DNA of 64,000 bases from Rhyacichthys aspro (Eukaryota > Chordata > Actinopteri > Gobiiformes > Rhyacichthyidae). Where the stretch lies: the NCBI GenBank assembly GCA_036850595.1, contig CM072166.1:15394758-15458757 (forward strand). The letters are read 5' to 3'. Positions 27,501 through 38,341 of the stretch are shown piece after piece (within the stretch, counting starts at the first letter, position 1; every line of letters starts with the position of its first letter). The notes below the pieces were generated by a model. The model did not search any database. It saw only the letters and a list, made by a program, of their open reading frames with translations, and was not told the DNA's origin. The position numbers and the translations under genes are program-made.

Positions 27501-30500
27501 TACCACCAGAAAAGCATAAATCTACTTTGTACAGTAATAAAGTTTTATGTGAATTACGGCCTGTCCCTTTTCAAAACCCGATCATTACAACAGAACCATG
27601 TGGTTGTTTTGAGCTTCTCACAGTAAACTGCATTATGTTTGGTATTGGAATGAACGTTCAAGTGTTACAAGGTTACAAGGCTAAACTTTCCACTGAAAAT
27701 AAAGTGCTTTTACTCTTCAGAAACTTGTGTTCTGTAATATTATCATCCACACTGATGTCTCTTGATTGAAATATATTGCTTATATTATATTACATATAGG
27801 CTACTAGGAGCCAAGAGTTGTATTTAGAAACATAAATGTATGTTTAATATTAAATAGTGTCTTTTGTCTGCTTTTTTAACCACATTGATGTTTATTAGAT
27901 CAATGTTGGATCCTGAAAATAGTAAAGACCAAACAAGGCAGGTGTGACAGTGTCAAAATTGGATATGAATACTAATGAGCAAAGATATTAGTTACAGGTG
28001 ATTGCTTTTTTCAACTGTACAATACTTAGTAATATATTTTTCTTCGTAGTCCCCCATTTAGTCTAATTCAGTCATTTTTAAAATTTTCTTGCTCCTTTTT
28101 CTGATAACTTCCACTTCTAAAGTCAGTTTTTTAGTATTTTTTGTGTTTTTGGTGTTTAGTGTTTTTAATGCTCTCCCTCTTGTAGGTGTATCAGCCGACG
28201 CACTGACCTGGTCACGACTTCACCGTGAATCATAGAGTGTGAAATGAGTGACACGGCAGATGTTCAAATATGATCTTTTTTGCTTTTGTGGGGAGGCTGT
28301 TTGTCCATCTGTCTGAGAAGAACAGAGCGACCCGGGGCGGTGTGTTTATTGGGACAAAGGAGAGGGTTGGGCTGTGGGTCGAGATGAAAGCAAGCATGTG
28401 TTGCAACAAAAGACATTGTAATCATCAGGACCTTTGAAGGACCTCAAGTCTGTAATGGTCTTTATTCAAGGAGGGGCGACTGACACCCACTTCACTCCAC
28501 TCCCAAAAGGTCTGAAGGCCAAGACCGAGTCACAGTCAGAGTAAATGAAATACTATGTTCTGTAAATAAACAGAACAGGAGCCACAAAATTAAGGTTCCA
28601 TAGACATTTCAAAGAAAGTGACTTTCTTTGAAAAGCTACTTGCTATGACTCTCAGAAGGAACAAAACCACATAAAAAAGTAATAAAATCATACCAAAACA
28701 CTACTTCAGATTAAAATGACACTTCAAAAACAATGATCAAAGCAAATGTGAAAACAAACAACATTTAAAAGGATCAAAGTAATGTTGAAAGCGTAAACAA
28801 ACTATTACCAAAAATAAATGATCAAAGAATTTCGAAAAAGAAATGCAGTCAAAATAATGTTAAAAAAATGTAAATGGCACTAAATAAGAACACAACCTAT
28901 TCCTTGGCAATATATCTCAAAGAGAGATCTAGCTGACTAGTTTGCTTGTAACAGCAAAGCAAAAAAAAGAAGGAGGGGGGGTGATAAGTCGCCTTAAATT
29001 GAGTGAGCAGCCGACCTGATGTCAGCAGATGGTTGATCGGACAGAACCTCGTCCTCAGCTCCCTGTCCATCACTAATCCTCTTGGGACACTGCTCCTCTG
29101 CCCAGACCGACAATCAGACTGTATCAGGTAAAAGGGCCCAGTGAGGAAAGTAAGCTCACGCTGACCCCAGAAAGGCATTTAAATCTGATTTGAACACAAA
29201 CAACGCTATTGCTGTCTGTGGATTCACACACATTCGTCAATTTTATCAAAAGGTAACAAAAAAATCAACAAAAACTGTTTTGGTACAGGGTTTTCAATCA
29301 TGCTTTCTAGAGCTAAAAGATTTCTCCATGACTTTATCACTGATTAGTGTTCTCAAGACTGTAATAACTACATCATGAGAATAGAGGCCAAAATAAGTCT
29401 CTTTGGGACTGAAACTGAGTCCAGACCAAGACCGCAGCAGGGCAAGACTTAACTAGAGATAACAGAACAGTTATATGTTTCAGTCACAACTCATATCTCA
29501 CATCAAGAGATATCTTACTAAAAGGCCCACAACAAGGGTAAAAGTAAACTAAATAAAGAAAAAAAGAGGACAGGTTGAAAAGGGAAGAAATTACAACAAA
29601 AAGGAAAACATTCAGAATAATCAGTAAAAAGACACCATTAAGACAATATTATAAAATATACAAAAAAACATTTATTTGCTGAATAATACCTTTTATTGCT
29701 AGACAACTAGTCTATGTTATATATATGACTATATTCCAGGCTTTCAAGATGTGTAGGAACCCTGAGTAGTGTTTATGGAAAGATGTGGTTATAGTCAGCA
29801 TTTTTCATTTAAAGCTATGGAATATGTTCCCAGACAGTTGGAAACCATCAGCAGAACTTTGTGTTTATACAGTAATATAGTAAATAGATGGACACACATT
29901 TTGTATACACTTAATGGCAATCTCCATTCTAACAATATTTGCTGGTGCGAATTGAGGAAGTATTATGTAAGAGTCTTAAACGGCCCACAACAGAAGCACG
30001 TGCATAGACCCCCCCACACACACACACTTCCACTGTTGTTCTCAGCCCGCCACATGCTCAGTGACTCCCTGACCCCCGACCCCCACCCCTTCCTCCAGCT
30101 ACACAGTAAAGTCTAGCGCAGGTGCAGTATGCTGCCCCAGGCTTAGCACCGAGACTGGGGAATGTCCAACATGTGAGTCTCCCCCAAACAGCTTAAACAG
30201 CACCTGACTTCTGAGGCGATATACACTCAACACAAGTTATGTTTGGAAACACGATGACACTTTAACTTGGTGGCATCACAATGCACTGCCGTCTGTTGAT
30301 TATCTGATTCAGAAATGAGACAGGGCTGTAGTAGATGGTCTTAAGATTGTTAAGATTGAAGACCAAGACCAGCCTTGAGTACAACACTACTGTGGACAAT
30401 AAACATTTTGACCCACTTGCATGATACAGCATTAGAATTTGCTGAAAAGCTTATATTAACATTGATCAAAAAAATCCTTCACAATCATGCTCTAGTAATG

Positions 30501-32735
30501 TATATTTGTTTTGTAGCCTATAGCGTTAACTGGCGTAACGAGTTGTTATGAAAGAAGGCTGAGGTTGAAGGTAAATACATAATGACTGCAGCAAAAGTTC
30601 ATGTCACAGGCCTATTTTTACGCGTGGTGCCGAAAGCTTTCAAAGCAGGTCAATGTTAACCAATCCATCAGCTCTCATCGACAGAGCGGCTGTGTGGAGG
30701 TCGACTGCCAGCTGCAGAGTGATGCTGTCAGATACTGGGAGCTAGAATTCAAAGCTACACTCGACAGGGGTCTGGAAGGCCCTAGGAGGGTTAGACGTGG
30801 GGACACGCAAAGATAAACAATACAATGACTCCTATTAACTATCATTTAAATAATGTGACGAAGTAAATGTTAGTGTTCTGTTCTGTCTTCACATGGATGC
30901 TCACTTTTCTGAAAATCCATCAGTACATTATTACTTTATTTCAGAGGATATTATGATGAATGACAGACCAATTAACTGTCACATAACCCCACATCGGAGG
31001 TAGCTAACAATGTGATTGACACCTGCCTGTAGCAAAACCACAGGGATGACAAAGTAGTCATGATAGTAATTATACTGAAGACACGCTGGTCTACCTCAAA
31101 CGTTGTATGACTCTGTGGTTAACCAGACCCAATATAATGTCTTTAACTAATGCTTTATGAACTTCTGTGGTTCTTTTCTGGCCATTAGCAATATTAGCTA
31201 GGAATATTAGCTGCCTTACTTTCTTACTCAAGTCATCCAGATCATCAACAATCGTCAACCGGTAGCACATTGACATTTTGCTTAGCTATTGATTGTCATT
31301 AGTACATTTTAACCTCATTAGCATTCAACCTCGGTAAAGGTAATGTTAAATCTTAGCCATGTCAATAAATGTTTATTTAATAATTGAGTGAGCCTGTGAA
31401 CTGCAACATTAATATTCAGTTTTTCGTTTTTTACACCTAACTTAACCACATGATAACTCCATAAACTCAACATGTTGTGTCATTTTCAGAAACTTGTAAG
31501 GTTTTATGCTATGCAGAGACGTAATGCTTTATTAGTCAACTCCCTTTTTCATTCATCCACAAAGAACTGTTCGAATTCGAAATGTTTTCACCACTGGAAG
31601 CAGGAGAAGACAAGTGCCTTACTCATGGTTGCCTATTATCTCAGCCAGTTGTCGTCAAACTAAAGTACAGAAACATACAGTATCGCTTTGAACGCTCTGA
31701 ACCAAGAAGCAATCGCTCTGTGTGCGGTGTGTGGCGGGCTTTTTCCTGACAGCCCGGGCTTTGTTCCACACTGCGCAGCCAGCCGTACTGATGAAAGCCC
31801 TCGACAGATAACGCCACAAAGGGAGGGACTTGGCCTTAACTTTCCCCAGGCCTGGATGAGCCGCTGTGGTGTCATTTGCAACAATGCCACTGTAATGCGA
31901 GCCTGCTTGTCGCCTCACTTGGGAATCTAACAGATAAGAAACTTTGGAAAAAGAAAAGTCCCTGTGAAACCCACAGAGAGAGACTAGTGAGCTGCGGGGG
32001 GCTGTGTTGTGGAGATTAGCGTATGTTATGGCACGGTTTGAATCCACTTAAGTTTGGAATTGTCCTCGGTGCAGAACGCTGCAGGGAGTTGCGTTCGTGG
32101 TTGACAACCTTATCTTACTTGGTTAAAAAGTAAAAGGTTCCCATTGTTTTATGTGCAGTATGTCTGATTATATTATAGAGCAGAGTTGGGGCTTAAGTGT
32201 GCATAAGAGTGCTTCACCCTGTTACCTATAAGGAAAAAACAGGGAATGCCAAATATGAATAAGGTCCTATGATTTTAATTCACAAAGCGAGAGCCACACA
32301 ACACCGACAGTCTTAACCTGAAAAAGACTGCAGTGTTCAGCTCCACCTTTTAAAAAGCGGACCGCACTGATGAAACCAAAGGCAGAGGGGTCCTCAAAAG
32401 TAATATAGTTACCTTTACTTAATTACCCTCACTGACCTGACCTGTACCATCTGCTCCAGTAGAAAGAAGGCTCAAAATGCAGTATCACTAAATAACTGAA
32501 ACTCTCGGGACAACACAAACATTTTTAGTGTATTCTAATGAGTATTTCACATTTCTAGCATTTTCCACAACATTTTCAAGACTGGGTTTTCCCATACGCA
32601 TAAAAAAGCAATGATGCCCCAGCCCACAACTCTGTACTCACTTGCTTTGTTGCACTTGACTTTGGAGAGGAGCTTGTGAGCCAGCAGCAGATCTCCACTT
32701 TTCACGGCCACCAGTAAATCCTGTTCTTTCCCCAT
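804..32735 (-). CDS. caskin2: CASKIN2 orthologue, 5' half (10 coding exons, continues past left edge)
   Basis: Multi-exon scaffold protein gene. Exons in transcript order are 32735-32642, 14448-14397, 11712-11615, 9944-9799, 9376-9281, 8168-8035, 4754-4646, 4176-4068, 3981-3887 and 921-804. All junctions are AG/GT and all phases close, giving 350 codons plus one base with no stop. Residues 5-255 hold ankyrin repeats (LHHAAL, LHYAAW, LHLSAQ, LDLACE, LHLAAR, LHEAAL) ending in [14 protein letters not shown]. Residues about 284-350 are the SH3 domain ([31 protein letters not shown]). CASKIN2 is favoured over CASKIN1 by [36 protein letters not shown] and TQRGTDR, judged from remembered family sequences. 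Family proteins are cytoplasmic scaffolds with two SAM domains and a proline-rich tail; those exons are not in this window. CASKIN1 binds CASK; CASKIN2 is thought not to bind it strongly. Confidence 0.93.
922..2554 (-). other. caskin2: caskin2 intron 9, proximal part
   Basis: AT-rich intronic DNA. I saw no exon with conserved coding content, no RNA gene and no clear mobile element in this stretch. Confidence 0.6.
2566..3053. mobile_element. 488-bp nonautonomous DNA transposon with 62-bp TIRs
   Basis: The first 62 bases (2566-2627) and last 62 bases (2992-3053) are perfect inverted repeats starting AGCCTGGCCAGCCAGACAG. The same 11 bases, ACAATATTTGT, flank both ends (2555-2565 and 3054-3064). 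Because that string begins and ends with complementary bases, the true target duplication could be 7 to 11 bp. No transposase is encoded, so it is a MITE-like element. It lies in the caskin2 intron between the two SH3 exons. The superfamily is unproven; hAT is plausible from the duplication size. Confidence 0.88.
3887..3981 (-). CDS. caskin2: caskin2 coding exon 9 (SH3 domain, first part)
   Basis: A 95-bp exon reading [16 protein letters not shown] and then [15 protein letters not shown]. It starts the SH3 domain; the usual ALYDY motif reads AVKDY here, so the first groove Tyr is Lys. The acceptor is TTGTTCAG and the donor is GTACTTCT. Confidence 0.91.
4068..4176 (-). CDS. caskin2: caskin2 coding exon 8 (end of ankyrin region)
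   Basis: A 109-bp exon reading [19 protein letters not shown] and then [12 protein letters not shown]. This is the conserved cap of the CASKIN ankyrin array leading into the SH3 linker. The acceptor is GTGTGTAG and the donor is GTCAGTAT. Confidence 0.92.
4646..4754 (-). CDS. caskin2: caskin2 coding exon 7 (ankyrin repeat)
   Basis: A 109-bp exon reading [16 protein letters not shown] and [18 protein letters not shown]. The acceptor is TTTCCTAG and the donor is GTAAGTTA. The exon ends on a codon boundary at residue 243. Confidence 0.92.
4755..8034 (-). other. caskin2: caskin2 intron 6
   Basis: About 3.3 kb of intron. A short string (TTGCTCCTGTCTGCTTCTC near 6815) recurs near 16,875, suggesting two copies of an old dispersed repeat. 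Nothing else is supportable. Confidence 0.5.
8035..8168 (-). CDS. caskin2: caskin2 coding exon 6 (ankyrin repeat)
   Basis: A 134-bp exon reading [18 protein letters not shown], a short linker rich in Gly, His, Ser and Pro, then [16 protein letters not shown]. The donor is the weaker GTAATG. Reading straight through it gives an immediate TAA stop, so splicing is needed and the next exon supplies the rest of the Lys codon. Confidence 0.9.
9281..9376 (-). CDS. caskin2: caskin2 coding exon 5 (ankyrin repeat)
   Basis: A 96-bp phase-0 exon of 32 codons starting [12 protein letters not shown] and containing [14 protein letters not shown]. The acceptor TTTTCTCTCAG follows a long pyrimidine tract, and the donor is [20 protein letters not shown] is a near-invariant CASKIN segment. 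Confidence 0.92.
9799..9944 (-). CDS. caskin2: caskin2 coding exon 4 (ankyrin repeats)
   Basis: A 146-bp exon reading [12 protein letters not shown] and then [17 protein letters not shown]. It covers one ankyrin repeat and the start of the next. The acceptor is TTTCCAG and the donor is GTGCGTAG. The exon ends exactly on a codon boundary after residue 130. Confidence 0.92.
11615..11712 (-). CDS. caskin2: caskin2 coding exon 3 (ankyrin repeat)
   Basis: A 98-bp exon reading [11 protein letters not shown], then [15 protein letters not shown], a complete ankyrin repeat. The acceptor is GGGCCCACAG and the donor is [15 protein letters not shown] matches CASKIN2 rather than the QAAVDIKD of CASKIN1. 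Confidence 0.92.
11713..14396 (-). other. caskin2: caskin2 intron 2
   Basis: About 2.7 kb of intron. A possible MITE end (GAGCTGCACAATAT near 13,816) resembles the end of the element at 35,523. No genes were seen. Confidence 0.45.
14397..14448 (-). CDS. caskin2: caskin2 coding exon 2
   Basis: A 52-bp exon between an ATTCAG acceptor and a GTAAGACC donor. Joined to exon 1 it reads [18 protein letters not shown], a strongly conserved CASKIN segment. Its phase fits exactly (1 base in, 2 bases out). It is too short to stand out as an open frame by itself. Confidence 0.9.
18471..18559 (+). repeat. CAG/CAA trinucleotide microsatellite
   Basis: Three CAG units followed by about 26 CAA units without a break. 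In one frame this reads as polyglutamine and in another as polyvaline on the opposite strand, which creates spurious open frames. It lies inside caskin2 intron 1, so it is not expected to be translated. Confidence 0.95.
23870..23990 (+). repeat. possible retroelement 3' tail
   Basis: The sequence GAGGAAGACTGC, a short gap, then AGTCGAAGCATGTCA resembles the 'gaggaagactgcagtcgaaacgtc' tail type common in fish dispersed repeats. An AATAAA lies shortly after. The call rests on memory of the pattern only. Confidence 0.3.
32642..32735 (-). CDS. caskin2: caskin2 coding exon 1 (start codon)
   Basis: Begins with the ATG at 32735 ([15 protein letters not shown]), the conserved CASKIN N-terminus. It encodes 31 codons plus one base and ends at a GTGAGTAC donor. 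The frame stays open upstream of the ATG but has no other ATG, so this start is secure by homology. It forms the first, weak ankyrin-like helical pair. Confidence 0.93.
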
Positions 32736-32824
32736 GGTTAAATCTTCAGGCACATTCAGGCCAGGTCTTTGCTTTCTTAGGGCTTTTCTCACCGGAGTTT
32801 AAGGCGCACAGCTTCGGCAAACAT
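32736..32824 (-). promoter_or_regulatory. caskin2: caskin2 5' UTR with short upstream ORF
   Basis: A pyrimidine-containing acceptor (CACTCTCACAG) ends at 32,825, so the start-codon exon probably begins at 32,824. Immediately inside it an upstream ATG opens an 11-codon frame ending in TGA, out of frame with the main ATG. Such upstream ORFs often reduce translation. The acceptor choice is inferred. Confidence 0.4.
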
Positions 32825-35522
32825 CTGTGAGAGTGTTAACAGGTAGCTGATGAATCCCAGCTATGTGTCCACAGTTGAGAAGCAAAAATGTCTTAGAGAG
32901 AGAACGGAACATCAGGAAACCTGGTGGTTTTGAAAGGATAGTTCCATTTTCTGAGATGGTTCTTCAAATTTGGAGTATGGATTGCTCTAGAAGAGGGATA
33001 AGTGGATGCTCATAGTTGGTCTTTATGAAATCAGCCATCACTCTGTAACAGATAACCACAGATATTACTTTAAACATGTGATGATTTAGAAAACATCCCA
33101 CATTGTACAACAAAAGTTGGTACATTGTGCTGTTGTTTGGCGCAGCCCTTAAATCCCTCAAAATGGCCAAAACATTTATCTGTTCTACAAAAATGCTAAA
33201 GCAGCATTTTCTAAGGGTAACTAAAAATGACACTGGTGTAAAAAATATCAGTTCAGTTCTGTATAAGTTGAAACTAAAGCGTTTATTTCAAGACATGTAG
33301 CCAAGGCTATGTTCATAAAACCTACTTAATGCTACAAAAGTTACTGTAGCATTTGCTAGTCTTTAGTATGTGTTCTCCTATACCAAGAACTAAGTGATGA
33401 ACTTTTGCTAGAAACCAAGCTGATCTTTGCCCACATTGATTCATTCAAACATAACTTGCAGTTAGGTAAATTAAAGTGAAAGCAATCAAAAGTTTGCAAG
33501 AATTATCATCCAGGATAACAACAATTTCACCTAAGTAAAAAAGTAAAAAAAAATGGTTGACTATCTTCAAGCCTCTCCAGGATAAGAGGGATGCAGAAAA
33601 TGTAGGAAAGTACATTCTCATAGTATTGTGTTAGAAGTGCCACGTGACTTCAACTTGTTTGTATTGTCTGAGTCAGGAAGAGCGGAGCCTCGAGACAGAG
33701 CCACTAATCTGTCAGTCTTTCCATTCAGGAATAAGCTTTGGGTCCATCAATAACATTCCCTGGCCTTTAAGGAAGCATCTTTACACTCACACAGTGACTG
33801 GCTTGTTGCCACTATGGAAAAAGACGGTGTTTTTTTATCACCAAGAAGGAAAGCCAAACAGAGCTGACCACAGTGTCATAACACATTTGCCTGAAAACCC
33901 CATAGTAAAAGTAGAGACAAGGGAAATGTTCACATGACTGTGGAGGTGAAAGGGTAATGTAGCGTAAGCTGGTTCAATAGGCAGAAATCACACCCAGGAT
34001 TCTCAGTGAAGCAAAGAGGCAGTCTGACACCATAGTGCTAATGGAACAATATTGGTCCCTTGTAAAAGGATTACTAGTGTGTGCTTATGGGCAAAACTGG
34101 GCAGTTCTCACACACACAAAAAGTTATTTAAAAGTAAACAAAAAACTATGGTATTATGATGATATGAAGTGGTAAACTGCAGCCCCAGTCACCCTAATTC
34201 TGAAGCTTCCATTTCTCCTTAGAACAACTTGACATTGGTGTGACAAAACAACTATTTCTTAAACTGAAAAGGCTGAGTTGTTACTCAAAGTACTGTGGCA
34301 TGGTTCCTCACTGCTGAATAAATCGATAATTTTGTTTATTTTATTGTTAGAAACATTTGAAAATGTAATATCGTTTTGCCTGTCTCTGAAATTAGCAACT
34401 TCTCTATATCATAGTGTGGCTGACCCTTTTTGTAAAATATGAATGTGTAGTGAAGAATTATTACACGCTACACATTGGACCAACACTCAGAAATGAACAT
34501 TTAAGCACAATTTAGTACAAGACGTTACAAAAAAATGTGATATGCAACAACTAGGTTGACACTTGCAATTCAAATATGGCTCGCTGTATTTGAATATCAT
34601 CATATAGTAAAAGTTGAGATGTATTCTGTATTCAAATAAATGAAAATACAATCCCAGACTTAACTTTCACTGGTTAGACTTGTGCCACTAACCTTTCATT
34701 TCATCACATCAAAGTTTATTTTTATATTGCGATAATGTTAAGTTTGTGATATATTGTGCAGTTGTTTCAAAAGCTACTTGAAAATAACGCTAAAATAACT
34801 AAAATAGTAGTTTGGACCTAAAATTAAATGCATATTTACTAAAACTAATGGGGTTGGCAAAGACTAAAATGAAATATTACAAAAACCTGCACTGTTGTTT
34901 TTAAATCAAAGAATGTATCTAGCATCCATCTGATGAAGTGTCATGATTTTATTGTGCAACAGCAATGACGTACTTACACTTGCAGAGTAAATGAGCCATA
35001 AGTGTTTTTCATGCTGCCACAAGCAACTCTAAATAATTTGAAATAGTCATTTTTGTTCTTTTAGGGTAAGCTACAACTGACTGGCGGTTTGTATGCTTTA
35101 ATAAATATAGAACTGTTCCCAAAGGAGGTAATCCAATCTGTTGCCACTATTTAAAAGCGATGGAGAAATATAGTCCAGTTATTTCTCGTGACTACTGCGT
35201 GATCGCACTTCCAGCAGCGAATGCCAGCAGTGGATGCCAATGCATGTTTCCGTCCTGACACACAATCTAAAACTAGCCAGACTCCCCACCGGGCTGTAAA
35301 CAACTGCACTTCACCAGCACGAGGTGGAATGTAAACAAGGGCGGCATAATGGGCTTGTTAGGCAAATCTCTGCAGAAAGACGAGGTGCGGCGAGTCCGGC
35401 GGAGATGACTTTCTAATGGGATCAGGAGTAACAGATGTAACGAGGAGGGGTAAATCCTTCAGTCAGCGCTGCATTAGAGAGAATAACCATTGCTTGCTTC
35501 TTTTGTGTCAGTGGGTTTCCTT
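32825..35522 (-). other. caskin2: caskin2 5' intron (noncoding)
   Basis: Sequence between the inferred noncoding exon and the start-codon exon. I saw no coding exon or RNA gene. A short TATTGCGATAAT/GATATATTGTGCAG patch near 34,728-34,765 may be a decayed MITE. Confidence 0.4.
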
Positions 35523-35741
35523 TAGGGCTGCACAATATACCCCACGTTTACCATCATATTATCGTTCACAAAGTACATATTGCGAAATCATACAAACTGT
35601 GGTGCATTTAAAACATTAAAAAAAAAATTAAAAAAAATACAGTTTTAGATCTGGTTCATTCAGAACTGTATACAAATATCGCAGCTTTAACAAAATATTC
35701 AAAATATTTATTGCATGTTTTTCTGAAATTGTGCAGCCCTA
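35523..35741. mobile_element. small MITE with GGGCTGCACAAT ends
   Basis: The left end reads TAGGGCTGCACAATAT and the right end reads the complement (AATTGTGCAGCCCTA), about 219 bp in all with an AT-rich middle. This end sequence is a common type in fish MITEs. Flanks share only GTTTC, so the target duplication is decayed or mis-set. Confidence 0.6.
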
Positions 35742-36164
35742 GTTTCTGAAGTTACATTGTGGTACTGGATTATTTTACCGAATACTGCACTCATCCATTT
35801 GCAATGTGGATCTAACCCAAGTTCACAATCTTTCGTGTCTCTACGCTGTTGGTGGTCTTACAGAAGTTGACAAACGTTTTAAACAGGTGTGAAGAAATGC
35901 TAAGTTGGAATGCTATCAATAATATAACTTGTATTTGCCGTTAATGTGTCTAAAACATAACATGTGTTTGATCCCTGAGCTGTTCAGAGTCACCTACCTG
36001 CCTAGTTACCTTTAAAAACTGTGTGACTAGAAGCTGTTGTTTTTTATTTTGTTTTTCTTGTGGTTGATTTTGCTTTTTGTTTTACAGGGTAAAAAAATAA
36101 ACACATCATTTGGAAAGTATTCCTACTTTACCTTCAAAAGCATTTCTGGCGACTGTGTTTAGAG

Positions 36165-36470
36165 CAGTGGTTCTTACTCTTTTCATCAAGTACCACCCCA
36201 GAAAATATTTGTCTTTCCAACTACCATTTCAAATTTAAACATTAAGCCATTTTAAATTTTATATAAGCACACACATCCATCTATGGTGCTTCTTTGAAAT
36301 CACCTCCGCTTTTCAAGAGTCCAAATATTTACTGGTATTGTTAAGTGTATTATATTAAAGCTGTAGCAGAAATCAAAAGTCCTATCTTTTGTAGTTTGTA
36401 GATTCCCAAGCACCACCACAGAGAGCCAGAGTACCACCTGTGGTACTGTACCACAATTTGAGAACCACTG
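36165..36470. mobile_element. 306-bp hAT-like MITE (CAGTGGTTCT ends)
   Basis: The element starts CAGTGGTTCTTA and ends TGAGAACCACTG, the terminal inverted repeat type of hAT-Charlie/Tip100-like elements. The interior contains two 'AGTACCACC' strings in a decayed repeat. No transposase frame is present and no clean 8-bp duplication was found. It lies just upstream of the caskin2 noncoding exon in transcript terms, inside the first intron. Confidence 0.65.
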
Positions 36471-36955
36471 GGCAATTGTCTGATTCCATTAGAACGCATC
36501 TGTTTACACATTATATCTTCACACCTGCCTTAAACATTAGCACAGTCAAGTATGTTGCAAGTATTGTTAATAGTGGAGTAAGCGGGTTAGCGTTTGGGTA
36601 CTTGTTCTGTCTCATGAAAAAAAATCCCAGATATTATGTGTCTGACAGCGCTGCTGAGGAGATTGTCACGTCCCGAGGCTAACTCTGTGAAGACTGAGAG
36701 GGACATTTCAAAGCTACCTTTTCGAATAAGCCGTTACGCTAAATACATGCGTTTTAGCTCACGTTTAGCCTCTTTACTTTAGCTAACTTCTTAAATTCTG
36801 TCAATGTGTTCCGTCACTTGAAGTAGTCTGCACAAACATACGGGTTAAGACGTTTTCAAAGCGACAGAAGTCCTACAAATGACACTTGGTAGAAGTATCC
36901 ACTTGCGTAAACGTCGTTTCCTGTAGATAAAATATAGTACTAACAGTTTTCTCAC

Positions 36956-37080
36956 CTTAGAATACAATGAAGCGCAGGTAGAAGCCGAAACACCGCCGCG
37001 ACCCGGAGAACGAGCGCCCGAACTGACGGCGCGAGACCATATGTGCGAGTCTCATGAAAGCGACAGAAAAAAAGCAGCGT
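36956..37080 (-). promoter_or_regulatory. caskin2: candidate caskin2 noncoding first exon and CpG-rich promoter
   Basis: A CpG-rich patch with several CG steps (for example CCGCCGCGACCCGG) sits in otherwise AT-rich DNA. On the minus strand it ends at a good donor, TCTAAG followed by GTGAGAAA, at 36,956/36,955. This fits a noncoding exon splicing to the ATG exon. On the plus strand a second donor-like site (AAAGTAAGAG near 37,098) could start the frames downstream, so the region may be a bidirectional promoter. The transcription start is unknown. Confidence 0.45.
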
Positions 37081-38341
37081 TTCCTGTCAGCGCCTTTAAA
37101 GTAAGAGTCTCAACACGTTAGTTAAATGTATGTTTCCGTTTTTACTTCTCAAAATGTAAACCTCTTTAATCGTTTTGAGATTTAGACGGTTAGTTAGCCA
37201 TTTAATCAGACTGTATATGTTATCGCTCAGCAAGATTTAACGTCGCATATGTTGTTTTAATGTGAAGAAAATTCAACATCAATATAGTCTAACTATTACA
37301 ACTTTACTAAGCTGAGCCTGGCTTTTAAATAAGTTGATACTTGTGTGTGGAAATTGCAGTGTACTACAAATAGTGCCTAGAGTGTGTAGTGGTTTAAAGT
37401 TTGATTTCGGTTGACCGAAATGAAGACGAAGAAGAAGAAATGCTAGGCTTCAAGCTTGACCGAAGTGATAAGATGCCACTTACTGAATTCATTCGCAGCA
37501 CACTCTCAGCTAGCCTATTGCTTACAAATCACCATAGACTGTAATATATAAATCTAATTACCAAAAATGATTATTGACTAGCATGCCATGGAGACATGCG
37601 ATGATACCATAGACAATTGTACTGTGGCGACATCTGGTGGACAAACATATGAACATCAGTCCTGTATATTTCAAAAAAATAATTAAATAGGATTTATTGT
37701 ATATAAATGAAATAGTCCACAGTACCAACAAACACAACATAGAACAAAAGGTGCACAGAATTTTGAAATTTTGTGAAAACTTTCTCAGTACCCTATATGA
37801 CCAGAAGATGAAAAATGTTATTTTTAAACCCATTTAAAGTAATTCACATCGCACATTTAGTCATAGCTATGTCTAAATTTTCATTTAATACATTTTTAAC
37901 ATATAGCACATCATGTCTGACTGACTGAACTCTATCCATTGTCTGCTGGGCCCCCAACTGTAGCTGACCTCTCTAACAGTTAAATGCTGCATGTCCTCCA
38001 TTCTAGAGTTCATTGGTGAGGCTGGAAAAATGGCCAAGGGCCTAAACAAGAGACTGTGGCTCAAACAGGGTTTGTTTGTCAGAAGATGTCCCATGCGGTG
38101 GTTAAGAGTCACTCATTTATAAAGCTTGCGTACACTCAAAATGAGGACTGAAACTTGTCTGTTCCACCTTCCACACTGAAGATGGGATCTGTTAAAGTGC
38201 TACACCTGCTGCTTCTTCACTAAGGCTCCAGACTTCTGGATCCCATGGAGGCTTTTGTAGAGTCGCCTTGTTCCTATTTGACCTCTGAGAAATATTTGAA
38301 TTGTACTCTTTCAAATTAATGCTAACACTTTGCCTTTTCAG

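Larger units (their letters stand above)
14449..32641 (-). other. caskin2: caskin2 intron 1 (18.2 kb)
   Basis: A long first coding intron with no recognised exon on either strand. It holds a CAA/CAG microsatellite (18,471-18,559), an A-tract of about 22 bases near 24,615, a short perfect hairpin (28,607-28,633) and a repeat-like tail near 23,870-23,990. The open frames inside look like chance frames. Long 5' introns often carry enhancers, but none can be pointed to from sequence alone. Confidence 0.6.
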
